64,000 nt of DNA from Streptomyces sp. NBC_01451. Its GTDB lineage: Bacteria > Actinomycetota > Actinomycetes > Streptomycetales > Streptomycetaceae. Under the pieces are notes generated by a model. The model was not told the DNA's origin and searched no databases. It saw nothing but the letters and a program-made list of their open reading frames with translations. A program made the position numbers and the translations under genes. Shown one piece after another: positions 28,314 through 36,307 of the stretch. The DNA is taken from the NCBI RefSeq assembly GCF_036227485.1, contig NZ_CP109479.1, forward strand, positions 5,456,001 through 5,520,000. Reading direction: 5' to 3'. Each line of letters starts with the position of its first letter. The first letter of the stretch is position 1.

Positions 28314-29906
28314 ATGGTGATGCTGCCGCCCGATGACGCTGTCGACTACCTCTTCGACGTGTCGGATGCCGTGGACGTACCCGTTGTGGTGCGCAGTACC
28401 GGTAAGCTCCGGCGCCCTGCCGAGGCGCAGTGGAAAAACGCGGTGGACCCGTGGACCGCCGTGGGCCAACTCCCCGGCGACGGCCTCTATCTGGCGACGA
28501 CCACGTGGCGGCAGATCCTGCAGGCGGCCACGGGCGTCGGGCGGGATCTGGCGCCATGGCTTCGGAAGACTCCCTGGCTGGCGGTGAACGAGTTCATCGC
28601 GCGGGTGGCGCCATTGCAGGCCTACCTGTGCATGAAGAAGGTGCCGGGGCCGGGGCACGCAGCTGGGCGTCGGTTGTTCGTCAGTGCCGTCTATCAGCAC
28701 GGGACCGAGCGCAGTGCTCACTCGGCGTTCGGTTACCACCTGGGGATGACCATGGCGCAGTGGGCGTGTGTCGGCATGTCTGGTCTGGGAAGCACTCGGC
28801 ACATCGAGGCCGGCGGTCCCAACGGGAACCAGAGATTCTTGGACGCAAGTCTCCGACTGCCGGATCTATGGGGCACGCATCCGAGTCCGCGGCTTCCCTG
28901 GCTCGTCGAGGCCAAAGCCGGCCGCCACCTCGGCAAGGGGCGTCTGAAGGACGGCAAGGTACAGCTGGACGGCGGCAGTGACCTCATGACGGTCCCACAC
29001 CGGCAGGTACTGTGCGGTACCTCCTTGCCGGACCGGAAGAGGTGGGAGGACGACCACCTGTTCATGACGATGGACACGACGTCGATCACGCCTCCACCTC
29101 CTGGGGGCGCGCTACCTCCGCTCGGCCCGCCGCCGGACGGGGGTAGCGCACCGCTGCCCCCAGGAGGTGGAGATAGCGGTGCGCTACCTCCGCTCGGCCC
29201 GCCGCCGGACGGGGCCGAGGACCACATCGCGGAAGATGTGGAGGCGCTGCTGACAGTGGCCCGGTCACAGTTGATGGCCTACCAGGCGATCGCCTTCGGA
29301 GCAGTGGAAGATCTCCGCCTCATTCCCGTCAGCAGGGCGCGCTCCGCGCGGTTCCGACACCGCACAGGTTCCCTCACTCCCGTGGAGCGCGATGAGCCAA
29401 CCCGGGAGATTCGGTATCGACTGCGCTCCGAATCCGTGACCGGCGAGGCCGCGCTGCGAGCACGCGGGGACGCCAGCGACTTTATCGCCGCGCGTCTCCC
29501 TGGTACTGGCGTCCACCTGGGCATGTCCCGACGGCTCTTCGCCGCGTGCGCCGCCCTGCACCAGGCACAGTCCGAGATGCCCGCGAGTGAGTCCCTGTTC
29601 CCGCCCGACCTTGGCAGGCCGCGTCACCGCGTCGACGACGAGGAGCGCGAGGAGTTCAGCAGAGTCACCCGCCGTGCCTACTACGAGCAGGAAGAAGAGC
29701 GAGGCCCACGCCTGCGCGCAGATGTCCGCCATGGATTCGCGCAGGCTGATGAATGGTCCTGGAGCGACCTCCTGCCGGGGCGCCAGGTAGAGGTGTCCCT
29801 GGAGGACTCGGAGGCGAGCCAGCTCCTGGAGGGGACGACCGCCGAAACCTACCTCGCGATCGAGCACACCGAGCCGGTGCTGGCCAATGCCCGCGAACGT
29901 CGGTAG
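28314..29906 (+). CDS. Unknown protein with EAK nuclease-like motif and proline/glycine repeat insert
   Basis: A 530-residue protein I do not recognise. LPWLVEAKAGRH near residue 200 resembles the (D/E)XK strand of PD-(D/E)XK nucleases, so a restriction-type or resolvase-type fold is possible but unproven. Residues ~259-300 are a Pro/Gly-rich stretch in which ALPPLGPPPDG occurs twice; at the DNA level this is a repeat unit (29092-29214) and looks like an insertion. The C-terminal third is charged, with an acidic EEEERGPRLR region. No transmembrane segment. ATG 28314 is used; GTG 28317 and ATG 28320 are alternatives, none with a strong ribosome site. It is the last intact gene before the tRNA-Thr fragment. 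Confidence 0.55.
   Translation: MVMLPPDDAVDYLFDVSDAVDVPVVVRSTGKLRRPAEAQWKNAVDPWTAVGQLPGDGLYLATTTWRQILQAATGVGRDLAPWLRKTPWLAVNEFIARVAPLQAYLCMKKVPGPGHAAGRRLFVSAVYQHGTERSAHSAFGYHLGMTMAQWACVGMSGLGSTRHIEAGGPNGNQRFLDASLRLPDLWGTHPSPRLPWLVEAKAGRHLGKGRLKDGKVQLDGGSDLMTVPHRQVLCGTSLPDRKRWEDDHLFMTMDTTSITPPPPGGALPPLGPPPDGGSAPLPPGGGDSGALPPLGPPPDGAEDHIAEDVEALLTVARSQLMAYQAIAFGAVEDLRLIPVSRARSARFRHRTGSLTPVERDEPTREIRYRLRSESVTGEAALRARGDASDFIAARLPGTGVHLGMSRRLFAACAALHQAQSEMPASESLFPPDLGRPRHRVDDEEREEFSRVTRRAYYEQEEERGPRLRADVRHGFAQADEWSWSDLLPGRQVEVSLEDSEASQLLEGTTAETYLAIEHTEPVLANARERR
29092..29214. repeat. In-frame inverted plus direct repeat inside a coding sequence
   Basis: Two 17-bp arms (29092-29108 and 29156-29172) are perfect inverted copies. 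A 34-bp direct repeat lies at 29109-29142 and 29181-29214, a 72-bp (24-codon) period. The reading frame stays open and encodes Pro/Gly-rich sequence. Confidence 0.9.
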
Positions 29907-30171
29907 GCGCAAACGTCTATTGCGTGGCGGGCGCGCGATCGCGAAGAACGCCCATTCCGACAGCTCCTCGCGCGTGCGGTGGCTACTCTGTAGGGCAGTG
30001 ACAAGGCCGCTCAAGTGGCTTGATACCCCTATTGGTGCGGCCAGAGTGCGGCCGGACGCCTTTGGACGAGGTAGTACAGGGTGTCATGGAGGAACTGCCT
30101 GCATGTGTCCTGATCAGGCGAAACAGCACTACCGAGCACGAGCCGGAACCAGCCGTCATGAACCCCCATGG

Positions 30172-30214
30172 TCTCGTAATGCGTAGGTCTCGGGTTCGAA
30201 TCCCGAAGGCGGCT
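30172..30214 (+). other. 3' half of tRNA-Thr(CGU): likely attR of the island
   Basis: The segment reads from the anticodon loop CTCGTAA (anticodon CGU) through the 3' anticodon strand TGCGT, the variable loop, a full T-arm with GGTTCGAATCC, and the acceptor strand AGGCGGC plus discriminator T. The expected 5' anticodon strand (ACGCA) is absent: upstream bases ATGGT do not pair. So this is a 3' fragment, as left when an integrase uses a tRNA 3' end as attB. Same-strand logic puts the intact tRNA and attL to the left of the window. Confidence 0.8.
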
Positions 30215-30220
30215 CTGTGG

Positions 30221-30257
30221 AAGCCTCAGGACTCACTCGCCGTGACCTGGGGCTTTT
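30221..30257 (+). terminator. Terminator following the tRNA-Thr fragment
   Basis: A 10-bp stem (30221-30230 with 30246-30255, one G-T pair) is followed by a T-rich run. It sits 6 bases after the tRNA 3' end and is probably the native terminator of the original tRNA-Thr gene. Confidence 0.78.
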
Positions 30258-30591
30258 GCTTTTGCTTGATTCGTGAGTGGTCTAAGTCACTGCTCTGTGG
30301 GGTCGGTTCGGGGGCCAGGTGGGGCCGGGGTGGGGCCCAGTGCCGTGCCGTGACCCACCCGAATGCAGCCTGCGGCACACAGGAACGGCCGCTGCGGGAC
30401 AAGCGGTGACCGGGTCGAGGCTCTTCTGCCCCGCAGTTCACCGGTCCAGCTCTTCCAGTCCTGCGCGACGTGGCGCAGGCGGTGTCGCACCGCCGGTGTT
30501 CACGGCGATCCCGACGAGTTCCTCCTGAGCGGCGTGGTGCTCCTTGGACTGGAAGCAGCCGAGCGGCCGGCTTTGAGGTGTCCGGCGACGA
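30258..30591. other. Intergenic region at the island-chromosome junction
   Basis: About 330 bases after the tRNA terminator and before the stop of the VOC gene. No gene or RNA structure recognised; open frames here lack any motif. Confidence 0.4.
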
Positions 30592-30960
30592 TCAGGCGCG
30601 GTCGTGGAGAGTCACCTGGTAGCCGTCGGGGTCGGCGAAGGTGAATGTCCGACCGAAGGGGCCGTCGATCGGTGCGGAGACGATGGTGTGACCGTCGGCG
30701 ACGAGAGCATCGTGGATGGCCTGGACGTCAGTGGCGTGGAGCCAGATCGCGGCACCGATGCCGGGCTGGGCAACGGATGCGAGATCCGTGCCGGGAACGA
30801 TGTCGCGGAGTGCGAACGTGATCGGCTTCGTTTCGAAGACGACGGCGTGCGGAGGTCCGGCCTGTGAGCGGACGAGGCCGAGGTACTGCTCGTAGAACGC
30901 CTGTGAAGCGTCGAGGTCGCGTGCTTGGAGCGAGATGAAGTCGGGGCCGGTGGCAGGCAC
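30592..30960 (-). CDS. VOC (glyoxalase/bleomycin-resistance fold) family protein
   Basis: A 122-residue single vicinal-oxygen-chelate domain. DFISLQARDLDASQAFYEQYLGL opens the first beta-alpha-beta module; FTFADPDGYQVTLHD closes the second with the usual FxDPDGY signature. Such proteins bind or transform small molecules (lyase, dioxygenase or resistance function); the substrate is not apparent. GTG 30960 has AAGGAG 8 bases upstream. It is divergent from the MarR regulator, with two palindromic operators between them, so it is probably that regulator's target. Confidence 0.85.
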   Translation of the reverse strand: MPATGPDFISLQARDLDASQAFYEQYLGLVRSQAGPPHAVVFETKPITFALRDIVPGTDLASVAQPGIGAAIWLHATDVQAIHDALVADGHTIVSAPIDGPFGRTFTFADPDGYQVTLHDRA

Positions 30961-30978
30961 GGTGATGCTCCTTCTGTC

Positions 30979-30996
30979 GTGTCAGTTTTCTGACAC
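30979..30996. promoter_or_regulatory. Perfect palindromic operator 1 (MarR)
   Basis: GTGTCAG, TTTT, CTGACAC: a perfect 7+4+7 inverted repeat 18 bases upstream of the VOC start. It shares the TGTCAG-N4-CTGACA core with the second operator. Confidence 0.75.
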
Positions 30997-31005
30997 GGTC
31001 AAGCT

Positions 31006-31023
31006 ATGTCAGAATCCTGACAT
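31006..31023. promoter_or_regulatory. Perfect palindromic operator 2 (MarR), overlapping the marR-type start codon
   Basis: ATGTCAG, AATC, CTGACAT: a perfect 7+4+7 inverted repeat, centred 27 bp from operator 1. It overlaps the first two bases of the regulator's ATG, so binding should block its own expression. Confidence 0.75.
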
Positions 31024-31480
31024 GAGTCAAAGCGGTGTCGGCGTCGACCTGGAGACGTCACTGGGTTACCTGTTGAAAGAGGCGTCGAGCGCGCTCCGCG
31101 CGGCCATGGAAGCGGTGTTGCGGCCGCTCGGGATGAGCGTGACGCACTACTCCTGCCTCGAACTGCTGGCTCAACGGCCGGGCTTGTCGAACTCCGAGCT
31201 CGCGCGGGGCGCGTTCGTGACACGGCAATCGATGAACGTGCTGCTCCAGACCCTGGAACGCGAGGGCTACGTGACCAGGCCCGCGGAGGCGCCCGTCGGG
31301 AAGGTCCTTCCCGCGCAGCTCACAGCCCGCGGCCGGCAGAGCCTGGAGAAGGCGAGCGCGGCGGTCCGGTCCGTAGAGGTCAGAATGCTGGCCGGCATGA
31401 CCGAGGCCGAGCAGTCGGACGCGCTCCGGAGCCTGCGGAGCATGATCCATTCTCTGCGTGACGGCAACGACGGTGCGTAG
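31022..31480 (+). CDS. MarR-family transcriptional regulator
   Basis: A 152-residue winged-helix regulator. The order is an N-terminal dimerisation helix (LGYLLKEASSALRAAME), an HTH with SNSELARGAFVTRQSMNVLLQTLEREGYV (recognition helix about 66-80), a wing (RPAEAPVGKVLPAQLTARG), and C-terminal dimerisation helices. This order and length are typical of MarR. ATG 31022 gives the usual MarR N-terminus; no ribosome site precedes it, and the operator runs into the start codon, suggesting a leaderless mRNA or a start slightly upstream. It is divergent from the VOC gene and probably represses both. Confidence 0.88.
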   Translation: MSQSGVGVDLETSLGYLLKEASSALRAAMEAVLRPLGMSVTHYSCLELLAQRPGLSNSELARGAFVTRQSMNVLLQTLEREGYVTRPAEAPVGKVLPAQLTARGRQSLEKASAAVRSVEVRMLAGMTEAEQSDALRSLRSMIHSLRDGNDGA

Positions 31481-32023
31481 CCCGTTCTTCGGCGCACGTC
31501 TCGTCGTGCCCCGACAGGAGTGCAGCCAAGCGTGAAAATCCGTGCGGGCGACCTCGAAGACCGACGGACCCCGACCGCACCCTCTTCTGCGATGAGCCGC
31601 TTTGGGGCAACGGAACGAATCCGCTGTAGTTCGAACTGTTCTGACCTGCGCGGACGTCTTGGATCGTAGCGGGGGAAGTTGCCGCAGGCGGCCTCTGTGA
31701 GTGGCCGCACTCCCCATTCGGGACACTCCGCGGAACGCGGGGAACTGTCCGGGGCGGAGAAGATCCAGGGGACCTTCCTGGAACTGATGCGCCAAGGGCC
31801 GGCTCGAACCGGACGACGCGATGGAGGAGGTTGGAGGACGCTGTCGTGTTCGCCGGTGTCTCACGGTGTGCCGATGTCTCACGGTGTGGAGGCGACGGCC
31901 TTCGGCCGTATGGCGGCCCCGCCGCCGGTGAGCGGTCCTTGGCGGGCCCGGGAACACGGATGCGGTCAGAATCGTTGCCAAGGCGAACGTTCAGAGTGAA
32001 CGTTTTAGTGAAGGAGCACTCTC
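31481..32023. other. Long intergenic region with short direct repeat
   Basis: About 540 bases without a gene I can support. A 14-bp direct repeat (TGTCTCACGGTGTG) occurs at 31857-31870 and 31875-31888. A palindrome lies at 31986-32004. Remaining open frames look like noise. Confidence 0.45.
31986..32004. promoter_or_regulatory. Palindromic operator-like site upstream of CorC-type genes
   Basis: AACGTTCA, GAG, TGAACGTT: a perfect 8+3+8 inverted repeat, 20 bases before the small leader ORF and 130 bases before the first CNNM/CorC-type gene. The binding protein is unknown. Confidence 0.5.
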
Positions 32024-32137
32024 TTGTCCGCCAGCTCGACGGACTCCCCGGGGCACAGTCCCGGACCGCTCTCCCGCCTGGTTCCGCCCGAGCGCGGCAC
32101 GCGGCGTGACGCCCACGCCGGGCCGAGGTGTCGATGA
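32024..32137 (+). CDS. Possible 37-residue leader ORF coupled to the CorC-type gene
   Basis: A TTG-started frame with AAGGAG at 32011-32016 encodes a 37-residue Pro/Arg-rich peptide (contains SPGHSPGPLSRLVPPERG). Its TGA overlaps the ATG of the downstream membrane-protein gene (ATGA, 32134-32137). Spacing and overlap are what one expects for a translated leader or coupling ORF, but no homologue is known to me and a chance ORF cannot be excluded. Confidence 0.4.
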   Translation: MSASSTDSPGHSPGPLSRLVPPERGTRRDAHAGPRCR

Positions 32138-33471
32138 GCGCCGTGGAAGCCTGGTTCGGGCTGTTGGCCGTGCTGGTCCTGACCGTGGGCACCGGCTATT
32201 TCGTCGCCCAGGAATTCGCCTATGTGTCCGTCGACCGGCTGGCCCTGGCCCGTGCGGCCGAGGCCGGTGACCGGAAGGCCGCCCGTGCGCTGAAGGTGCT
32301 GGAGCGTCTGTCGTTCATGCTGTCCGGCGCCCAGCTGGGCATCACCGTGACCGGTCTGGTCGTCGGTTTCATCGCCGAGCCGTCGGTGTCCGCACTGCTC
32401 AAGCCCGTCCTGACCGGCATCGGCACCCCTGACGGGGCGGTCGGCGCAGTCTCTGTCGTACTCGCCTTCGTGCTGGCCACGGTCGTACAGATGGTGATCG
32501 GCGAACTGGCCCCGAAGAACCTTGCCATCGCCGTGCCCGAACAGCTGGCGAAGTCGCTGGCCTCCTCCACCCTGGCGTATCTGAAGGTCGTCGGCCCGCT
32601 CGTGCACATCTTCGACGGCGCGGCCAACAAGCTCCTGCGCAAGGTCGGCATCGAGCCCGTCGAGGAACTCCACCACGGCGCCACCCTGGAAGAGCTCGGC
32701 CACCTGATCGGCGAGTCCCACGAGCAGGGCCAACTGCCCAAGGGCACCGCCGCACTCCTCGACCACGCCCTGGAGTTCTCCGAGCGCACCCTGGACGAGG
32801 TGATGGTGCCGCGCGCGGAGGCCGTCTTCGTCCGCAAGGACACCAGCCTCGCCGAGGCGGTCGAGCTGATCGCCAAGCACGGCCACTCCAACTACCCCGT
32901 CCTGGGCGACCACCCCGACGACGTCACCGGAGTGCTCGGCGTCCGGGAACTGATGGCCCTGCCCGCCGACACCTTCACGGACACCACGGCGGCCCAGGCC
33001 GCCCGCCGTCCCCTGCTGCTGCCCGACACGCTCCCGCTGCCGGACGCGGTGGAGCAGATGCGGTCCCAGGGCGACGAGTTCGCGGTCGTCCTGGACGAGC
33101 ACGGCGGCGTGGCAGGCATCGTCACGTACGAGGACATCGCCGAGGAACTGGTCGGCGACATCGCCGACGAGTCCGACCGCATCACCGAGATCGCGGTCGC
33201 GGACGGTGCTGGCTGGCTTGTGGACGCCGGCCGCCGTCTGGACGAGGTGGCCGAGGCCACCGGCGTCGAACTGCCCCAGGATGACGACTACGACACCGTG
33301 GCCGGCCTGATCGTCGACCGGCTCGGCCGCTTCCCGACCATCGGGGACCGCCTCACCGTCGACCTGCCCGGCGGAGGCCACGCGCTGATCGACGTACGCA
33401 CCCTCGACCGGCACGTACCGGACCGCGTGCGCGTGGAACCGCTGGCCGAACAGACGGAGGAGCGGGCATGA
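32134..33471 (+). CDS. CNNM/CorC-type (HlyC family) membrane protein with CBS domains
   Basis: A 445-residue membrane protein. The N-terminal CNNM (DUF21) domain has hydrophobic segments near residues 8-28, 66-90, and 105-135 with the conserved-looking GYFVAQEFAYVSV and SGAQLGITVTGLVVG. A CBS pair follows (about 210-325, from LDEVMVPRAEAVFV to DEHGGVAGIVTYEDI), then a CorC/HlyC transporter-associated domain (about 340-430). Relatives act in Mg2+/Co2+ homeostasis or stress resistance. ATG 32134 is favoured over GTG 32128 because CGAGG is better spaced. It overlaps its paralogue downstream (ATGA at 33468), so the two probably act together, perhaps as a heteromer. Confidence 0.87.
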   Translation: MSAVEAWFGLLAVLVLTVGTGYFVAQEFAYVSVDRLALARAAEAGDRKAARALKVLERLSFMLSGAQLGITVTGLVVGFIAEPSVSALLKPVLTGIGTPDGAVGAVSVVLAFVLATVVQMVIGELAPKNLAIAVPEQLAKSLASSTLAYLKVVGPLVHIFDGAANKLLRKVGIEPVEELHHGATLEELGHLIGESHEQGQLPKGTAALLDHALEFSERTLDEVMVPRAEAVFVRKDTSLAEAVELIAKHGHSNYPVLGDHPDDVTGVLGVRELMALPADTFTDTTAAQAARRPLLLPDTLPLPDAVEQMRSQGDEFAVVLDEHGGVAGIVTYEDIAEELVGDIADESDRITEIAVADGAGWLVDAGRRLDEVAEATGVELPQDDDYDTVAGLIVDRLGRFPTIGDRLTVDLPGGGHALIDVRTLDRHVPDRVRVEPLAEQTEERA

Positions 33472-34487
33472 GTTTCCCGATGGCGCTCTTCGTCACCGTC
33501 CTGCTCCTCGTCGGCAGCGGGTTCTTCGTCGCCGCCGAGTTCGCCCTCGTCGCCGCGAAACGGCACCGTATGGAGAAGGCCGCCGCCGAGGGCCGGCGCG
33601 GCGCGGGGGCGGCCCTGGCGGGCATGCGCGAGCTGTCACTGATGCTGGCGGGTGCCCAACTGGGCATTACCGTCTGCACGCTGGGCCTGGGCTCGCTGTC
33701 CAAGCCCGCGATCTCCCACGAACTCGACCCGCTGCTGCACGACCTGGGCCTGCCCAGCGCGCTCAGTTACGGCGTCGCCTTCGCCGTGGCCATGACCGTC
33801 GTGGTGTTCCTGCACATGGTGGTCGGCGAGATGGCCCCCAAGTCGTGGGCGATCGCGCACCCCGAGCGTTCGGCGATGCTGCTGTCCCCGTCCTTCCGGG
33901 CCGTGGTCAAGGTGGTACGGCCGCTGATCGCGGTGCTCAACAGGATCAGCAACGCACTCGTACGACTGTGCCGGGTCGCCCCGCGCGACGAGCTCACCTC
34001 CGTCCACAACCGCGAACAGCTCACCCACCTCGTCGAGGAGTCCCAGCGACTGGGCCTGATCAGCAAGGACGACTCCGAACTGATCACCAACTCGCTCACC
34101 GAACCCCAGACACCGGTCGGCGAACTCCAGGTACCCGCCGAGCAGATCATCTCGGTACCGGCCGAAGCGGACGTGACGGACATCCTCGCGCTCGCCACCG
34201 CGCACGACCGAAGCCGCCTGCTGGTGCGCGACGGCGAGACGGTCGTCGGCTCCGTACACACCCGCGACGCCCTCGTCGCCCGGGCCAGGGGCCGGACCGT
34301 CACCGCCCGGCACCTTGCCCGCCCCGTGCCCGAACTGACCGCGCAGGACACCGTCGGCGACGCCATCGAGCAACTGCGCCGCCGCCGCGCCTCACTCGCC
34401 GTCGTCCGCGACGACACGGGCCGCCTCACGGGACTGGTCACCCTGGACGACCTGCTCGCGCGACTGCTGCACCCGCAAGGGGCGTGA
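33468..34487 (+). CDS. CNNM/CorC-type (HlyC family) membrane protein, shorter paralogue
   Basis: A 339-residue paralogue of the preceding gene. The CNNM domain (hydrophobic segments near 5-25, 55-80, 92-125) includes GSGFFVAAEFALVAAKRHR and AGAQLGITVCTLGLGSLSKP. A CBS pair occupies about 210-335 and the C-terminal CorC/HlyC domain is missing, which fits the common actinobacterial long-plus-short pair of adjacent genes. ATG 33468 overlaps the upstream stop. Both proteins probably sit in the cytoplasmic membrane. Confidence 0.87.
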   Translation: MSFPMALFVTVLLLVGSGFFVAAEFALVAAKRHRMEKAAAEGRRGAGAALAGMRELSLMLAGAQLGITVCTLGLGSLSKPAISHELDPLLHDLGLPSALSYGVAFAVAMTVVVFLHMVVGEMAPKSWAIAHPERSAMLLSPSFRAVVKVVRPLIAVLNRISNALVRLCRVAPRDELTSVHNREQLTHLVEESQRLGLISKDDSELITNSLTEPQTPVGELQVPAEQIISVPAEADVTDILALATAHDRSRLLVRDGETVVGSVHTRDALVARARGRTVTARHLARPVPELTAQDTVGDAIEQLRRRRASLAVVRDDTGRLTGLVTLDDLLARLLHPQGA

Positions 34488-34787
34488 GAGGCCAACAGGC
34501 CGACAAGCGGCGGTAGTTAACCTGTTCGTTCTCTCGCTGAGTGGTCGCGTTTTGAAGCCCTTCGGGGTGACCCCGTGGTGAATACCGTGCGTGACGCGTC
34601 GGTCGGTGGGGTTCTCGCCGCCCGGTGCCGGCTCTCCTGCCCCCACCGACTGCTGGGCCGGCTGCCCTGCGCGGCTCTCCTCCGGCGCGCATCCCCGGGC
34701 CTGTCGCTCCTTCGCGCTTCGGGGGGACACCGAGGGCGTCGGCCTGCGGGCGTCGGGGTTCGCGGCGATGCGTTGCGTAGGGGCCCG
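34488..34787. other. Intergenic region between convergent genes
   Basis: About 300 bases between the CorC-type pair and a leftward membrane-protein gene. No RNA gene or strong terminator seen; the GC-rich open frames on both strands look like noise. Confidence 0.4.
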
Positions 34788-36077
34788 CTATCGCGGACGC
34801 GGGCTGTCGGAGCCGGTGTCCGTGGTAGCGGGGGAGCCCAGGAGGGGCTTCCTGCCGGTCCGGGGGATCCGTACCGGGCCGCCACTATGCAGCGTGATCG
34901 GATGACCTGCCCGGTCTGTCGTGACGAGGACGAGTTCGCCGCTGTCGTACGGGGCGCCGAACACGACCGCTTCGTGCAACCGCGTTTCTACGAAGGGGAG
35001 TTCTTCCTCGTTGCCGCCATCGTCGTCGTGTCCCGTGCGGTTCGCCTTTTTGTCGCTGTCGGGGAGCGGCACCGAGCACCGGCAGGTGAAGAGCGGTGTG
35101 CGGCCGGCGGTGTCGTCGGCCGCGTAGACCCAGTTGCGGCCCTCGTGGTCGGTGAGGGTGAGCGCGCGCAGGACCGGCACGGGCGCGCGGCGCAGCGCCC
35201 CCGCACGGCGGCGGGCGAGCACGCCCACCGTGAGCAGGGACAGTGCGGGAAGTCCCGCGGCCAGGACCAGCAGCTGGGGGCCGAAGGCGTCGTACGGTTC
35301 GGCCGCCAGGCGCCGCCACGAGTCGTCCTCCAGGACGGTCACCGTGCTGCCGAGGCTGTAGTCCTCGGGGTAGAGCGCGCCGACGGTGAGGGGCCGTCCG
35401 TCGTCGGTGCGGACCCGCACGGTCTCCTCGCCGCGGCCGGTCACCTTGGCCGCGATGTGCTTGGCGCGGGCCGCGTGGTGCTCGTAGGCGCGGATGCCGT
35501 TCAACCCCGACACGACCGCACCGGCTGCCACAGCACCCAGGACCAGCCCGGCGGCGAGCGGGAGCCCTCCACGCGTGAGCGGGCCGACGGGTTCCGGCAG
35601 CCGGTGCCGCACCCCGGCGGCCTGTCCGGCGAGCCGCTGCTGTCTGGACCGGGCCGCCAGCCGCTCGCGGGCCGCGGCCCAGCCGAAGAGCAGTGCCGCG
35701 ATCACGGCGAGGTTCGCGGCCCGTGACATCGGATCGGCGCCCGGCAGCTCTCCCCATGCCACCATGGCCGCCAGAGCGGGCGCCGCGACCAGCGTGAGTT
35801 CCGGAAGCCGGGCGAGCCAGTGCAACAGGCCTACGGCCAGGCCCACTTGCACCATGCTGCTCCAGTCCGGGCCGCAGGGCGCCGCATCGCTGCACCGGGG
35901 CACCGGTTCCACCGCGATCGCCCATATGACGGTGATCAGCAGCGTCGGCACGGACCACACGGGCCGGGTCCAGGACGCCGGGCCGGCCTCGGTCCACCGG
36001 GCGGCGTCGGCGGACGACCAGGCGGGCGTACCCGCAGGAACGGAGCCCGACGGTATCGGGACGGGAGTTTCGGACAC
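34788..36077 (-). CDS. Multi-pass membrane protein of unknown function
   Basis: About 429 residues. Hydrophobic segments appear near 32-52 (PVWSVPTLLITVIWAIAVEPV), 72-108 (two helices around LTLVAAPALAAMVAW), 120-140, 165-187 (LPLAAGLVLGAVAAGAVVSGL) and 265-290 (LLVLAAGLPALSLLTVGVLA). A ~60-residue extracytoplasmic segment between the last two includes RTDDGRPLTVGALYPEDYSLG, and the soluble C-terminal ~130 residues are strand-rich with DHEGRNWVYAADD. The layout resembles many uncharacterised Streptomyces membrane proteins. GTG 36077 is the best start I see; the frame is open further upstream but that extension is arginine-rich noise. Confidence 0.68.
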   Translation of the reverse strand: MSETPVPIPSGSVPAGTPAWSSADAARWTEAGPASWTRPVWSVPTLLITVIWAIAVEPVPRCSDAAPCGPDWSSMVQVGLAVGLLHWLARLPELTLVAAPALAAMVAWGELPGADPMSRAANLAVIAALLFGWAAARERLAARSRQQRLAGQAAGVRHRLPEPVGPLTRGGLPLAAGLVLGAVAAGAVVSGLNGIRAYEHHAARAKHIAAKVTGRGEETVRVRTDDGRPLTVGALYPEDYSLGSTVTVLEDDSWRRLAAEPYDAFGPQLLVLAAGLPALSLLTVGVLARRRAGALRRAPVPVLRALTLTDHEGRNWVYAADDTAGRTPLFTCRCSVPLPDSDKKANRTGHDDDGGNEEELPFVETRLHEAVVFGAPYDSGELVLVTTDRAGHPITLHSGGPVRIPRTGRKPLLGSPATTDTGSDSPRPR

Positions 36078-36143
36078 GCGTGGATTATGCGTGAATCCGA
36101 AACCACCGTGGGGTCGCCCACCCACGCTGCGGAACAGCTCACT

Positions 36144-36158
36144 TCCCGAAGGCGGCTC
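36144..36158 (+). other. 15-bp match to the tRNA-Thr 3' end
   Basis: These 15 bases (tcccgaaggcggctc) are identical to the end of the tRNA-Thr fragment (30201-30215), and a terminator follows 5 bases later, just as at 30221. The T-loop and anticodon arm are not preserved upstream. It may be the scar of another integration or a decayed tRNA gene. Confidence 0.45.
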
Positions 36159-36162
36159 CGTC

Positions 36163-36206
36163 AGAACCCCAGGCCAGCTCTCTGATCTGGGGTTCTTTGA
36201 TTTTTT
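36163..36206 (+). terminator. Rho-independent-type terminator
   Basis: A perfect 10-bp stem (36163-36172 with 36187-36196) and 14-base loop are followed by TTGATTTTTT. No gene on this strand ends here except the tRNA-like remnant at 36144-36158. Confidence 0.8.
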
Positions 36207-36307
36207 ATGTCGTCTCGTCCTGCTGGTGGCGCCATGGGGGAACTGTGTCGCGTGGAGGGTCCGGCTCGCGGCCGGTACCGCCGACTTGGAAGAGGCCTGG
36301 TGCTCTG

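Noticed and set aside
29092..29214. CRISPR-like repeat
   Set aside because: Only two direct copies within an open reading frame, GC-rich and coding; no spacers or cas genes.
30130..30214. Complete tRNA-Thr gene
   Set aside because: Only the 3' half is present; no acceptor GCCGCCT, D-arm or 5' anticodon strand lies upstream.
34575..35726. Rightward 383-codon frame near the membrane-protein gene
   Set aside because: Antisense to a protein with clear transmembrane helices; own translation has no domain and is arginine-rich.
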